A DNA stretch of 64,000 bases from CAVRUF01 sp963716005 (GCA_963716005.1 OY970285.1:1612001-1676000); one strand, 5' to 3'; positions 46,785 through 56,542 are shown, numbered from the stretch's first letter. A program made the numbers and translations. The notes: a model not told the origin generated them from the sequence alone.

Positions 46785-47968
46785 GTGCTCGTCGCCGTGC
46801 TGGCGTTCCTCGCGATCGCCGCGTCGGCCTCGGGTGCGTCGATCCAGGCGCGGATCTCCCGCGCGCTCAACTCCTCGGGCGCGTCGTCGACCTCGGCGAT
46901 CGTGCTCGACCTGAAGACCGGCAGGGTGGTCTACGCGCGCAACGCGGGCCGGGCGCTGCGTCCCGCGTCGAACGAGAAGCTCGCGGTCGCACTCGGCGCG
47001 CTGCAGGAGATCGGCCCGCGCTACCGGATCCCGACGCGCGTCTACGGCGAAGGCAAGCAGGACGGCTCCGTCTGGCGCGGCCGGCTCGTCATCAAGGGCT
47101 ACGGCGACCCGACGCTGGCCCGCGACGACCTGACGGTCCTCGCGCGCGAGGTCAAGTCCCGCGGGATCCGGTTCGTCACCGGCGGCATCGTCGCGGACGA
47201 GAACTTCTTCGACACCAAGCGGATGGGGCCGGGCTGGAAGCCCTCGTACTACAAGGAGGAATGCCCGCCGCTCTCCGCGCTCATCGTCGGGCGCGGCAAG
47301 GTGAACGGCCACACGGTCGACGACCCTGCGCTCATGACCGCGAAGGCGTTCCGGCACGGCGCTCGAGAAGATCGGCGTGAACGTCGTGCGCGGCGTGGCC
47401 AAGGCGAAGGTCAAGGGAACCGCCGCCCGCCTCGCCGACGTCCACTCGCCCGAAGATCATGAACATCGTCAAGGTGATGAACCTGGACAGCGACAACTTC
47501 TACGCGGAGATGCTCCTGAAGGAGATGGGCGCCCTGTACGGCACCCGCGGGTCGAGCGCTGCCGGCGCCGCGGTAGTCCGGCGCGTCCTCAAGGAGCGCG
47601 GCGTGCCGCTCGCCGGCGTTCAGATCAAGGACGGCTCAGGCCTCTCGCGGCTCGACCGCTGGCCGGCCAAGTCGGTCGCGTCGCTTCTGCGCTCGGCCTG
47701 GGCCGACACGGTGATCTCCGGGATCTTCTACGCCTCGCTGCCCACCGCCGGGATCAACGGGACGCTCGCCGACCGGATGAAACGGGCACCCGCGCGCTCG
47801 CGCGTGCACGCGAAGACGGGGACGACCCTGGCCGCGTCGGCGCTCTCGGGCTACGTGAAGAAGAAGTACGTCTTCTCGATCCTCCAGAACGGCTCGCCGA
47901 TCTCGTCGAGCCGTGCGCGCGCGAGCCAGGACCGCGTCGGCCAGATCCTCGCCGGCGCCGCCGGCTAG
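46785..47968 (+). CDS. dacB: D-alanyl-D-alanine carboxypeptidase/endopeptidase, DacB (PBP4) type (two frameshifts)
   Basis: The three penicillin-binding motifs are present: the nucleophile Ser in RPASNEKLAVAL (SxxK), SDN in NLDSDNFYAEMLL, and KTG in VHAKTGTTLAAS. TARLTRDDL-like features match peptidase S13. It trims or cleaves peptidoglycan cross-links outside the membrane. The frame breaks near 47358 and 47450. A hydrophobic signal segment (AAVLVAVLAFLAIAASASGA) precedes the mature start. The GTG at 46785 is a conservative choice; the two Arg just upstream suggest the true start lies a little earlier, possibly obscured by an indel. Its TAG shares CTAG with the ligA stop. Confidence 0.88.
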
Positions 47969-49956
47969 CCGACGAGCTTCTCGAACGCAGCCTCGTCGAG
48001 GATCTCGACGCCGGCCGTCTCGGCCTTGGCGAGCTTGGAGCCGGGCGACTCGCCCGCGATCACGCCGGTCGTCTTCTTCGACACCGAGTTCGTGACCTTG
48101 GCGCCCTTCGCCTCGAGCGCGGCGGCCGCCTCCTCGCGCGTCCACTTCTCGAGCGTGCCCGTGATCACGTACGTGGAGCCCGTGAGCGGCCCCTCGGCGA
48201 CCTGCTCGGCCTCTCCCGACTCGAACGTGAGGCCCAGCTCGCGCAACTCGCCGACTAGGCGTGTGTTGTCGGTGTCCGCGAACCACTCGGCGATCGCCTC
48301 GGCGCGCTCGGGGCCGATCCCCTCGACCTCCTGGATCTGCTCCTGAGATGCGGCGGCGAGCCTGTCGACCGCGCCGAAGTGGCGCGCCAGCGCAGCGGCC
48401 GTCACCCAGCCGACCATCGGGATGTTGAGCCCGTAGAGGACGCGCGAGAACGGCTGCTCCTTCGAGCGCTGAATCGAATCGACCGCCTTCGTCGCGGACA
48501 CCTCGCCGAAGCCCTCGAACTCCGCGAGCTGCTCGGCCGTGATGCGGTACAGGTCGGGCATCGAGCGCAGGAGCCCCTCGTTCCAGAAGCGCCAGACGAA
48601 CTGCTCGCCGACGCCCTCGATGTCCATCGCGGCGCTCACCCAGTGGTTCAGCGTCTCGAGCCCGCGCGAGGGGCACGCGTTGTTCGGGCACCGGTGCATG
48701 ACCTGGCCCTCGGGCTTCACGATGTCCTCGCCGCAAAGCGGGCACTTCTTCGGCATGCGGAACGGCTTCGTCCCCTTCGCGTGCGGGAGCACCGGCCCGA
48801 CGACCTGCGGGATCACGTCTCCGGCGCGCTGGACGACCACCGTGTCGCCCTGGCGGATGTCCTTGCGGTTGATGTCCTCCTCGTTGTGGAGCGTCGCCTG
48901 CGAGACGGTGACGCCGCCGACCTCGACGGGCTCGAGCTGGGCCCACGGGTTCAGGTTCCCCGTACGGCCGACGCGGATGTGGATCTTCAGGAGCTTGGTC
49001 TGCGTCGCGACCGGCGGCCACTTGAACGCGCGCGCCCAGCGCGGCCGGCCGTGGAGGGCACCCAGGCGCCGCTGCTGGTCGAGCGAGTCGAGCTTGATGA
49101 CGATCCCGTCGATCTCGTAATCGAGTTCGCGGCGGCGCTGCTCCCACTCCTCGCACACGCGGAGCACGCCCTCGAGCGACTCGTGCCGCTCGGTGAAGGG
49201 GTTCGTGCGGAAGCCGCGCTCGCGCAGCCACTCGAGCGACTCGAAGTGCGAGTCGAACTCGACATCGGCGCTCCCGAGCCCGTAGATCCAGACCGAGAGG
49301 TCGCGCGACGCCGTGACGGATGGATCCTTCTGGCGCAGCGACCCGGCCGAGGCGTTGCGCGGGTTCGGCGCGAGCTTCTTCTCCTCGGCCGCGAGCCGCT
49401 CGTTCAGCCGCTGGAAGGCCGAGAGCGGGAAGTAGATCTCCCCGCGCGCTTCGACGAGCGCGGGCGCGGGGTCGCCGTCGAGCCGGAGGCGGAGCGGAAT
49501 CGCCTTGATCGTGCGCAGGTTCGGCGTCACGTCCTCGCCGCGGATCCCGTCGCCTCTGGTGGCGCCGCGAGTGAACAGGCCGTTCTCGTAGACGAGCGAG
49601 ACCGCCGATCCGTCGATCTTCGGCTCGGTCACGTAGACGACGGGCTCGTCGGTGCCGAGGCGCTTGCGGACGTCCTCGCCCCACTTCTCGAGGGCCTCGC
49701 CCGTCGTCACCTTCTCGAGTGACCCCATCGGCGCCAGGTGCTCGACCTTGGGGAATGCGTCCGACGGAGGCGCCCCGACCCGCTGCGTCGGCGAATCGGG
49801 CGTCACGATCGAGGGGTCCGCCTCCTCCAGGGCTACGAGCTCGTCGTAGAGGACGTCGTACTCCGCGTCGGAGAGCGTGGGGTCGTCGAGGACGTGGTAC
49901 TCGTAGAGCGCCCGGTCCAGCTGCTCACGCAGCTCTGCGACGCGCTCAGAGGACAC
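47965..49956 (-). CDS. ligA: NAD-dependent DNA ligase LigA
   Basis: LigA seals nicks during replication using NAD. The intact 663-residue chain has the Ia NAD-capturing domain (YYEY-like ALYEYHVLDDP), the adenylation motif EPKIDGSAVSL near 111, RGDGIRGEDVTPN, the OB fold, a four-Cys zinc finger (CPLCGEDIVKPEGQVMHRCP and a following Cys), helix-hairpin-helix repeats and a C-terminal BRCT domain (GSTYVITGTLEKWTREEA). The GTG start overlaps the preceding phosphatase end by 11 bp. Confidence 0.97.
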   Translation of the reverse strand: MSSERVAELREQLDRALYEYHVLDDPTLSDAEYDVLYDELVALEEADPSIVTPDSPTQRVGAPPSDAFPKVEHLAPMGSLEKVTTGEALEKWGEDVRKRLGTDEPVVYVTEPKIDGSAVSLVYENGLFTRGATRGDGIRGEDVTPNLRTIKAIPLRLRLDGDPAPALVEARGEIYFPLSAFQRLNERLAAEEKKLAPNPRNASAGSLRQKDPSVTASRDLSVWIYGLGSADVEFDSHFESLEWLRERGFRTNPFTERHESLEGVLRVCEEWEQRRRELDYEIDGIVIKLDSLDQQRRLGALHGRPRWARAFKWPPVATQTKLLKIHIRVGRTGNLNPWAQLEPVEVGGVTVSQATLHNEEDINRKDIRQGDTVVVQRAGDVIPQVVGPVLPHAKGTKPFRMPKKCPLCGEDIVKPEGQVMHRCPNNACPSRGLETLNHWVSAAMDIEGVGEQFVWRFWNEGLLRSMPDLYRITAEQLAEFEGFGEVSATKAVDSIQRSKEQPFSRVLYGLNIPMVGWVTAAALARHFGAVDRLAAASQEQIQEVEGIGPERAEAIAEWFADTDNTRLVGELRELGLTFESGEAEQVAEGPLTGSTYVITGTLEKWTREEAAAALEAKGAKVTNSVSKKTTGVIAGESPGSKLAKAETAGVEILDEAAFEKLVG

Positions 49957-50586
49957 CGAGGAGCTCCTCGCGTCGAATGGACGACGACGTCCGCGCCGGC
50001 CTCGCGCAGGCGCTCCTCCTGGTGGAGGCCGCCCCAGGAGACGCCGACTGCGTAGACGCCGGCCGCCTTGCCGGCGCCCATGTCGAAGGGCGAGTCGCCG
50101 ACGAACACGGTGTCCTCGGGCCGCGAGCCGAGCCGCTCGAGCGCGACGAAGCACCGGCTCCGGATCGGGCTTGTGCCGCGTCGCGTCGTCGGCGGTGACG
50201 ATCGCGCCGAAGAACCGCTCCAGGTCGACGCTGCGGAAGGCCAGGTCGATCGAGCGGCGCCGCTTCGCGGTCACGATCCCGAGCTTTCTGCCCTCGGCGA
50301 GCAGCGTCTCGAGCACGTCGGCCATGCCGCCGAACACCTCGAGCCCGTCCTCGTGGAGCAGGTCGTGGTGTTCGCGGTAGCTCCGGACGAGGTCCGGCGT
50401 GCGCTCGGCGTCGAACGAGCGCATCTGCTCGGTCACCGACGTCCCTCCCGCCGCGGAGATCAGCTCCTCGTCGGGGATCTCACGCCCGAGCACGGTGCGG
50501 GTCGCGTGCCGAAACGAGGCGAGGATCATCGCGCCCGAGTCCACGAGCGTGCCGTCGAAATCGAAGAGGACGGTGGAGTAGCGCAT
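49946..50586 (-). CDS. HAD phosphatase, Gph/PpaX type (two frameshifts)
   Basis: Motif I STVLFDFDGTLVDSG, a helical cap, motif II GIVTAKRRRSIDLAF (Thr), HKPDPEPVL (Lys) and FVGDSPFDMGAGKAAG (acidic motif IV) mark a phosphoglycolate phosphatase/pyrophosphatase PpaX-type enzyme of about 213 residues. Breaks near 50150 and 49975 interrupt it. It lies just downstream of truA and overlaps ligA. Its start ATG sits inside a perfect 27-bp palindrome, described separately. Confidence 0.85.
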
Positions 50587-50610
50587 CGCCTCGATGCTAT
50601 CGAGGCGATG
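50584..50610. promoter_or_regulatory. 27-bp perfect palindrome over the phosphatase start codon
   Basis: CATCGCCTCGAT, GCT, ATCGAGGCGATG: two 12-base arms and a 3-base centre. The minus-strand TAGCAT -10 box (50599-50594) and the ATG start codon lie inside it, with a 7-base gap. It could be an operator or a hairpin that hides the start. Confidence 0.55.
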
Positions 50611-50626
50611 CGGGGCTAGTCACCGC

Positions 50627-51343
50627 TCAATAGGTCACGCGCTCGAGGTAGAGCCCCCACGGCGGCGCGGTCGTTCCCGCCTCGGCGCGGTCGCGGCCTT
50701 CGAGAAGCTGCGCGAACGCCTCCGGAGTGACCTCGAGCATCGTCCCGACGAGCGTTCGCACCATGTGGCGCAGGAAGCTGTCGGCGGTGATCCAGAAGTG
50801 CAAGGCGTCGCCGTCGCGCTCCCACGACGCGTCCGAGACGGTCCGCGTGAACACCTCGTGCCGCGTGACCGCCTTCGTGAAGGCTCGAAAATCGTGTGTG
50901 CCGGGCATGAGCGCCGCGATCTCATGGAGCCGCGCCTCGTCGACCGGCTTCGGATGCCAGAGCGCGCGGCGGTGCTCGAATGGTGACGGCGCCCGGCGCA
51001 CCCAGACGCGATACCGATAGGTACGGGCCTTGGCCGAAAAGCGCGCATGGAAGTCGTCGGGCGCCTCCTCCGCGGCGAGCACGGCCACGTCACGCGGGAG
51101 GTGCGAGTTCAGCGCCTCCGCGGAGCGCCCGGCGGGCGGGCCCTCGACGGCCGTGAAGCTCGCCACCTGACCGCGCGCATGGACGCCCGCATCGGTGCGG
51201 CCCGCCACTGCGAGGCCGTCCCACGCGGGATAGACGGCATCGAGTGCGGCGCGCAACTCGCCCTCCACGGTTCGCAGCCCAGGCTGCGCCGCCCAGCCGG
51301 CGAATTCCGTCCCGTCGTATTCGAGCGTCAGCCGGACGACCAC
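50627..51343 (-). CDS. truA: tRNA pseudouridine synthase A (TruA)
   Basis: TruA makes pseudouridine at tRNA positions 38-40. The intact 238-residue chain has the catalytic Asp in VAGRTDAGVHARGQ, LTLEYDGTEFAGW at the start, YRYRVWVRR, and the tail SFLRHMVRTLVGTMLEV. The GTG start follows TAGCCT with a six-base gap. In many genomes truA sits directly after rplQ on the same strand, as here, but 2.3 kb of opposite-strand genes lie between. Confidence 0.96.
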   Translation of the reverse strand: MVVRLTLEYDGTEFAGWAAQPGLRTVEGELRAALDAVYPAWDGLAVAGRTDAGVHARGQVASFTAVEGPPAGRSAEALNSHLPRDVAVLAAEEAPDDFHARFSAKARTYRYRVWVRRAPSPFEHRRALWHPKPVDEARLHEIAALMPGTHDFRAFTKAVTRHEVFTRTVSDASWERDGDALHFWITADSFLRHMVRTLVGTMLEVTPEAFAQLLEGRDRAEAGTTAPPWGLYLERVTY

Positions 51344-51355
51344 GTGCGGAGGCTA
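51344..51355 (-). promoter_or_regulatory. Leaderless promoter of truA
   Basis: TAGCCT (51355-51350 on the minus strand) and a six-base gap lead to GTG 51343. No ribosome-binding site is present. Confidence 0.55.
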
Positions 51356-51387
51356 AACCAGCCGCAGCCCCCGACGTCTAACCGGGC

Positions 51388-52779
51388 ATGCGGACCCTGC
51401 TCGGCCTCGTCGCCCTCGTCGCCCTCGCCTCCTGCTCGGACGGCGGCAAGCAGACCGGCCCGGCGCCGCTCCCGGACGCGGTCGCCGTGATCACGCAGGA
51501 GGAGATGCGGACACACCTCGACGCGCTCCAGGCAATCGCGGACGAGGCCGGCGGCAGCCGTGCGAGCGCCACGCCCGGCTACGCGGCCTCGGTCCGCTAC
51601 GTCGAGCGCGTCCTCCGCGATCTCGGAATCGAGCCCGAGGAGGACCGGTTCCCGCTCGATGCGTGGCGCGAGCTCGCGCCGCCGGAGGTCACCGCGAACG
51701 GCGAACCGGTCGCGGGCGCGGTCGCGATGCAGTACTCCCCGGGCGGTGACGTGACCGCCCTGCTCGACTCGGTGGACGTCGCGGACCCGGTCGCCCCGAC
51801 CGAAGCGTCCACGAGCGGCTGCGAGCCGTCCGATTTCGACGGCTTCCCGGAGGGCCACGTCGCGCTTGTCCAGCGAGGAACGTGCTTCATGGCCGAAAAG
51901 GCCCGCAACGCGGCAGACGCGGGCGCCTCGGCGCTGGTCGTCTTCAACGCCGGCACGCCCGGGAACACCGACGCGCTCCAGGGAACGCTCGTCCAGCCCG
52001 GCGTTCCGATCCCGGTCGTCGGCGTCGGTTTCGACGAGGGAGCGGCGCTCGCCGCGGAGCGCCCAACCGTCGGCATCCGCGTCCGAGCCGAGGTCCGGCA
52101 CGTGACGGGCGTGAACGTCCTCGCGGAGATCCCCGGAGGCGACGGCGTCGTCCTCCTCGGCGCGCATCTCGACTCGGTGCCCCGCGGGCCGGGCATCAAC
52201 GACAACGGCTCCGGAGTCGCGACGCTGCTCGCGACCGCGGAGGCGCTGCGCGACGCGCGCCCGAAGAAGACGATCAGGCTCGCCTTCTGGGACGCTGAGG
52301 AGCTCGGTCTGCACGGCTCGACCGCGTACGTCGAGCGCCTATCCGACTCGGCCCGGGACGCGATCGAGGCGGTTGTGAACGTGGACATGGTCGCCTCGCC
52401 GAACGGCGGGCTCTTCATCGGCGACGGCGACGGCTCGAGCGGATCCGAGCCCGGCCCGCCCGGATCGAAGGAGATCGAGGACGCCTTCCAGGCCGCCTTC
52501 CGTGCGCTCGGGCTCCCTGAGGCGCCGGCCGACCTCGACCCGCAGCGCACCGACCTCGCGCCATTCGTCCAGGCGGGAATCGCGGGCGGGAGCGTCTTCA
52601 GCGGTGCCGAGGGGCGAAAGACGCCGGAGCAGGCGTCCGCCTTCGGCGGCGAAAGCGGCGCCGCGTACGACCCCTGCTACCACCAGGCCTGCGACCGCGC
52701 AGACGCCGCGGACGCCCGCCGTGCAACCGACCTCGCCCGCGCCGTCGCGCTCACGGTGCGCGCTCTCGCCGGGGCTTGA
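51388..52779 (+). CDS. M28 family aminopeptidase lipoprotein with PA domain
   Basis: The 463-residue chain has a lipobox (LVALASC), a protease-associated domain (VALVQRGTCFMAEKARNAADAGASALVVFN), and a di-zinc M28 peptidase: LGAHLDSVPRGPGINDNGSG supplies the first His and Asp, WDAEELGLHGS the Glu pair, NVDMV an Asp, and YDPCYHQACD the last His. It is intact and exported. It is divergent from truA. The closest relatives by layout are leucyl/aminopeptidase Y-type enzymes. Confidence 0.9.
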   Translation: MRTLLGLVALVALASCSDGGKQTGPAPLPDAVAVITQEEMRTHLDALQAIADEAGGSRASATPGYAASVRYVERVLRDLGIEPEEDRFPLDAWRELAPPEVTANGEPVAGAVAMQYSPGGDVTALLDSVDVADPVAPTEASTSGCEPSDFDGFPEGHVALVQRGTCFMAEKARNAADAGASALVVFNAGTPGNTDALQGTLVQPGVPIPVVGVGFDEGAALAAERPTVGIRVRAEVRHVTGVNVLAEIPGGDGVVLLGAHLDSVPRGPGINDNGSGVATLLATAEALRDARPKKTIRLAFWDAEELGLHGSTAYVERLSDSARDAIEAVVNVDMVASPNGGLFIGDGDGSSGSEPGPPGSKEIEDAFQAAFRALGLPEAPADLDPQRTDLAPFVQAGIAGGSVFSGAEGRKTPEQASAFGGESGAAYDPCYHQACDRADAADARRATDLARAVALTVRALAGA

Positions 52780-52823
52780 CAACGCGCTCGGTAAGACGTA
52801 GCTTACGGTAAGTCATGTCTTAC
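52776..52823 (+). promoter_or_regulatory. arsR promoter with two tandem ArsR-type operators
   Basis: A consensus -35 TTGACA (52776-52781), 17-base spacer and -10 TAGCTT (52799-52804) form the promoter. Two inverted repeats GTAAG-N6-CTTAC lie at 52791-52806 and 52808-52823. They overlap the -10 box and the ATG (52815), which is the expected arrangement for autoregulation. Confidence 0.75.
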
Positions 52824-53153
52824 GGAATCGCAATCACCGCGCTCGCCGATCCGACGCGCCGCGCGGTGCTCGAGCAGCTTCGCCGCGGCCCGCAGGCCGT
52901 CGGGGAGATCGCCCGCCGACTCCCCGTCAGCCGCCCGGCGGTCTCGCAGCATCTCCGGGTGCTGAAGGACGCGGGACTCGTCCGCGACCGCGCCGAGGGG
53001 ACACGCCGCGTCTACAGCGTGAACGGCGACGGGCTGGCCGAGCTGCGCGACTACGTGAACGGGTTCTGGGACGAAGCGCTCGCCGCGTTCAAGGCGGCGG
53101 CGGAAACGCAAGACGGAAGGAGAAGACGATGCAGGCGACAGATGAACTCGTAG
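52815..53153 (+). CDS. ArsR/SmtB family transcriptional regulator
   Basis: The 112-residue protein has the winged-helix of ArsR regulators: ALADPTRRAVLEQLRRGPQAVGEIARRLPVSRPAVSQHLRVLKDAGLVRDRAEGTRRVYSV in outline. It lacks the CxC metal motif of ArsR proper, so it belongs to the branch paired with SRPBCC proteins. The promoter operators suggest autorepression. Its end overlaps the downstream SRPBCC start by 25 bp. The two are one transcription unit. Confidence 0.9.
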   Translation: MSYGIAITALADPTRRAVLEQLRRGPQAVGEIARRLPVSRPAVSQHLRVLKDAGLVRDRAEGTRRVYSVNGDGLAELRDYVNGFWDEALAAFKAAAETQDGRRRRCRRQMNS

Positions 53154-53588
53154 CTCCGCAAGTCCATCACGGTGAAGGCCACGGCCCGAGCGCGCCTTCG
53201 AGGTCTTCACGGCCGAGATGGCCGGCTGGTGGCCGATGGCGACGCACTCGATCGGCGAGGAGAAGGTGGAGCACGTGGAGATCGAGCCGCGCGTGGGCGG
53301 CCGGTTCTTCGAGCGCACGAACGACGGCGAGGAGCACATCTGGGGGATCGTGACGGCCTGGGAGCCTCCGGCGCGGATCGCGTACACCTGGCATCCCGGC
53401 TACTCGCCGGACGAGGGCCAGGAGGTCGAGATCACGTTCACGCCGGAGGGCGACGGGACGCGCGTCGACCTCGTGCAGACGGGCTGGGAGCGCCGCGGCG
53501 ACAAGGCGGCGAAGATGTACGCCGGACTATCGACGAGGGCTGGGACTACGTGCTCGGCGAGCGTTTCGCCGGAGCGGTGAACGCCTAG
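53129..53588 (+). CDS. SRPBCC/AHSA1 domain protein (several frameshifts)
   Basis: Joining frames gives about 153 residues with the AHSA1 pattern: KSITVKATPERAFEVFTAEMAGWWP, EEKVEHVEIEPRVGGRFFERTNDG, WGIVTAWEPPARIAYTWHPG, VEITFTPEGDGTRVDLVQTGWE and a helical end YVLGERFAGAVNA. At least three indels lie in the first 90 bases and near 53530. The ATG has an AAGGAG site. SRPBCC proteins bind hydrophobic ligands; the partner ArsR regulates it. Its TAG shares CTAG with the rplQ stop. Confidence 0.82.
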
Positions 53589-53974
53589 CTCTGGGCCGGC
53601 AGGTACGGCTGCTCGGGGACGTAGTCCACGAGCTCGAGGTAGGCCATCGGGGCGTTGTCGCCCTGACGCGGATCCAGCTTCACCACGCGGGTGTAACCGC
53701 CGGGTCGCTCCGCAAAGCGCGGAGCGACCTCGGCGAACAGCTTGTGGGCCACCGACTTGGAACGCAGGAACGCGACCGCCTGGCGATGCGCGTGGAGGTC
53801 GCCGCGCTTGCCGAGCGTGATCATCTTCTCGGCGATCGGGCGCACCTCCTTGGCCTTCGCCTCGGTCGTCCGGATCCGGCCGTGCTCGATCAGCGCTCCC
53901 GTCAGGTTCGAGTAGAGCGCCTTGCGGTGCGCCGAGTCGCGGCCGAGCTTCCGTCCTGCTTTCTGGTGGCGCAT
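53585..53974 (-). CDS. rplQ: 50S ribosomal protein L17
   Basis: The intact 129-residue protein starts MRHQKAGRKLGRDSAHRKALYSNL and carries the L17 signature ALIEHGRIRTTEAKAKEVR. It ends the spc/alpha operon, just downstream of rpoA. The C-terminus is slightly extended (VPEQPYLPAQS). Confidence 0.97.
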   Translation of the reverse strand: MRHQKAGRKLGRDSAHRKALYSNLTGALIEHGRIRTTEAKAKEVRPIAEKMITLGKRGDLHAHRQAVAFLRSKSVAHKLFAEVAPRFAERPGGYTRVVKLDPRQGDNAPMAYLELVDYVPEQPYLPAQS

Positions 53975-53979
53975 CGGTC

Positions 53980-54942
53980 TTAGTCCTCGCGGAGCGTCAG
54001 CCCGTGGGCCTGCAGCGTCTCGCGGACTTCCTCGATCGACTTCTTGCCGAAGTTCGGGATCGCGGAGAGCTCGTCCTCGCTCTTCGACACGAGGTCGCCG
54101 ATCGTCTCGATGCCGACGCGCTTCAGGCAGTTGTAGCTCCGCACGCCCAGCTCGAGCTCCTCGATCGGGAAGTTCTCCATCCCGTGCGCCGTCGGCGCCT
54201 CGACCTCGGCCTCCTGCGCCTGCTCGCCCAGGCCCTCGATCTTGTCGAGGTCGGTGAAGATGGCGAGCTGGCGGATGAGGATCTCGGCGGCCTCGGCGAC
54301 GAGTCGCGCGGGTCGACCGAGCCGTCGGTCGTGATGTCGAGGGTGAGCTTGTCGTAGTCGGTGCGCTGCCCGACGCGCGCGGCCTCGACCTCGTACGAGA
54401 CGCGGCGGACCGGCGAGAAGATCGAGTCGACCGGGATCGTGCCGATCGAGTGCTCCGGCCCGCGGTTCAGCTCGGCCGGAACGTAGCCGCGGCCGCGGCC
54501 GACCGTGAGCGTGATCTCGAGGCGGCCCTTGGCGGCGAGATTCGCGATCTCGAGGTCGGGATTGAGGATCTCGAGATCCGCAGGCGCCTCGATGTCGGAC
54601 GCCGTGACGGCGCCGGGGCCCCTCTTGTCCAGGCGCACCTCGATCTCGGGCGAGTCGCCGTGCAGCCGGCAGATCAGGTTCTTCAGGTTGAGGATGATGT
54701 CCATGACGTCCTCGCGGACGCCCGGAAGCGTCGTGAACTCGTGGGCGACGCCCTCGATCTTCACCGACGTGACCGCCGCGCCCTCGAGCGACGAAAGCAG
54801 CACCCGCCGAAGCGAGTTGCCGAAGGTGTAACCGAAGCCGCGGTCGAGCGGCTCGATCACGAAGATGCCGTGCTCGCTCGTCGACCTCCTCGTGGGTGAT
54901 CCTCGGCGTCTGAAAGTCCGTTGCAAGCGATCTCGTAGCCAT
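53980..54942 (-). CDS. rpoA: RNA polymerase alpha subunit (two frameshifts)
   Basis: Alpha assembles RNA polymerase and contacts upstream promoter DNA. The N-terminal domain has RITHEEVDE, HGIFVIEPLDRGFGYTFGNSLRRVLLSSLEG and VRRVSYEVEAARVGQRTDYDKLTLDI; the C-terminal domain has the alpha-CTD (IEELELGVRSYNCLKRVGIETIGDLVSKSEDELSAIPNFGKKSIEEV in outline). Breaks near 54880 and 54300 split about 320 residues. Because the protein is essential, these are errors in the sequence. The ATG start has an AAGGAAGGA site. Confidence 0.96.
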   Translation of the reverse strand: MATRSLATDFQTPRITHEEVDERARHLRDRAARPRLRLHLRQLASAGAAFVARGRGGHVGEDRGRRPRVHDASGRPRGRHGHHPQPEEPDLPAARRLARDRGAPGQEGPRRRHGVRHRGACGSRDPQSRPRDRESRRQGPPRDHAHGRPRPRLRSGRAEPRAGALDRHDPGRLDLLAGPPRLVRGRGRARRAAHRLRQAHPRHHDRRLGRPARLVAEAAEILIRQLAIFTDLDKIEGLGEQAQEAEVEAPTAHGMENFPIEELELGVRSYNCLKRVGIETIGDLVSKSEDELSAIPNFGKKSIEEVRETLQAHGLTLRED

Positions 54943-54969
54943 GCGTCCTTCCTTCTTCTGCGGTCTGTA

Positions 54970-55592
<623 letters not shown>

Positions 55593-55593
<1 letters not shown>

Positions 55594-55994
55594 TAGACGC
55601 GCCTCCGCTTCTTGGGGCGGACGCCGTTGTGCGCCTGCGGGGAGACGTCCTTCACGCCGAGCACCTCGAGGCCGGCGGCCTGGAGCGAGCGGATCGCCGT
55701 CTCGCGGCCCGAGCCCGGGCCCTTGACGAAGACCTCGACCTTCTGGAGGCCGTGCTCCATGCCCTTCTTGGCGCACGAGTCGGCGGTCACCTGCGCGGCG
55801 AAGGGCGTCGACTTGCGCGAGCCCTTGAAGCCGGCCGAACCGGCGCTCTCCCAGGCGATGACGTTCCCGTCCTTGTCGGTGAGCGTGACGATCGTGTTGT
55901 TGAACGACGTCTTGATGTGCGCCTGGCCGATCGCGATGTTCTTCTTGACGCGGCGGCGGGTGCGGCCCTTGGACGGTCTGCGGGGAGGCGCCAT
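55593..55994 (-). CDS. rpsK: 30S ribosomal protein S11
   Basis: The intact 133-residue protein has HIKTSFNNTIVTLTDKDGNVIAW, GFKGSRKSTPFAAQ and the C-terminal signature VTPQAHNG-like SPQAHNGVRPKKRRRV. It lies between rpsM and rpsD with overlapping ends, as in other spc/alpha operons. Confidence 0.97.
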
Positions 55995-56371
55995 CTAGAC
56001 CTTCGCCTTCTTGCCGCGGCCGACCGTCTTCTTCGGGCCCTTGCGGGTCCGCGCGTTCGTCTTCGTGCGCTGGCCGTTCACCGGGAGACCGCGGCGGTGC
56101 CGGATCCCCGGTAGGCGCCGATCTCCTGGAGCCGCTTCACGTTCTGCGAGCGCTCCCGGCGCAGGTCGCCCTCGACCTCGAGGTTGTCGTCGATGTAGGC
56201 GCGGAGCTTCGAGACCTCGCCGTCGGTCAGGTCGCTGACCTTCTGGTCGGGCGAAAGCTCGTTCGCGAGCGCGGTCTTACGCGCCGTCGACGGGCCGATT
56301 CCGTAGATGTACGTGAGCGCTACTTCCAGGCGCTTTTCGCGCGGAAGGTTGACGCCTGCGATACGAGCCAA
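55995..56371 (-). CDS. rpsM: 30S ribosomal protein S13 (one frameshift)
   Basis: The chain begins MARIAGVNLPREKRLEVALTYIYGIG, has ELRAYIDDN-like LRAYIDDNLEVEGDLRRE, and after one missing base near 56098 continues RHRRGLPVNGQRTKTNARTRKGP. About 125 residues in all. S13 contacts tRNA and the large subunit. The break is taken as an error because the protein is essential. Confidence 0.96.
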
Positions 56372-56380
56372 GTTCTCTCC

Positions 56381-56494
56381 TTACCCCTGCCGTTGCTTGT
56401 GTCGCGGGTTCGTGCACAGGACCAGCACCCGGCCGTGCCGCTTGATGACGCGGCACCGGTCGCAAATCGGCTTGACGGAGGCACGGACTTTCAT
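56381..56494 (-). CDS. rpmJ: 50S ribosomal protein L36
   Basis: A short, intact 37-codon gene reads MKVRASVKPICDRCRVIKRH and ends NPRHKQRQG. It has the CxxC..C..H zinc motif of the zinc-binding L36 form. It lies 9 bases upstream of rpsM. No infA gene is found between it and map. Confidence 0.95.
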   Translation of the reverse strand: MKVRASVKPICDRCRVIKRHGRVLVLCTNPRHKQRQG

Positions 56495-56542
56495 AGGCAC
56501 AAACGAGCGGCCACGCCGGTATCCGGCGAAGCCGCGCGAGGG

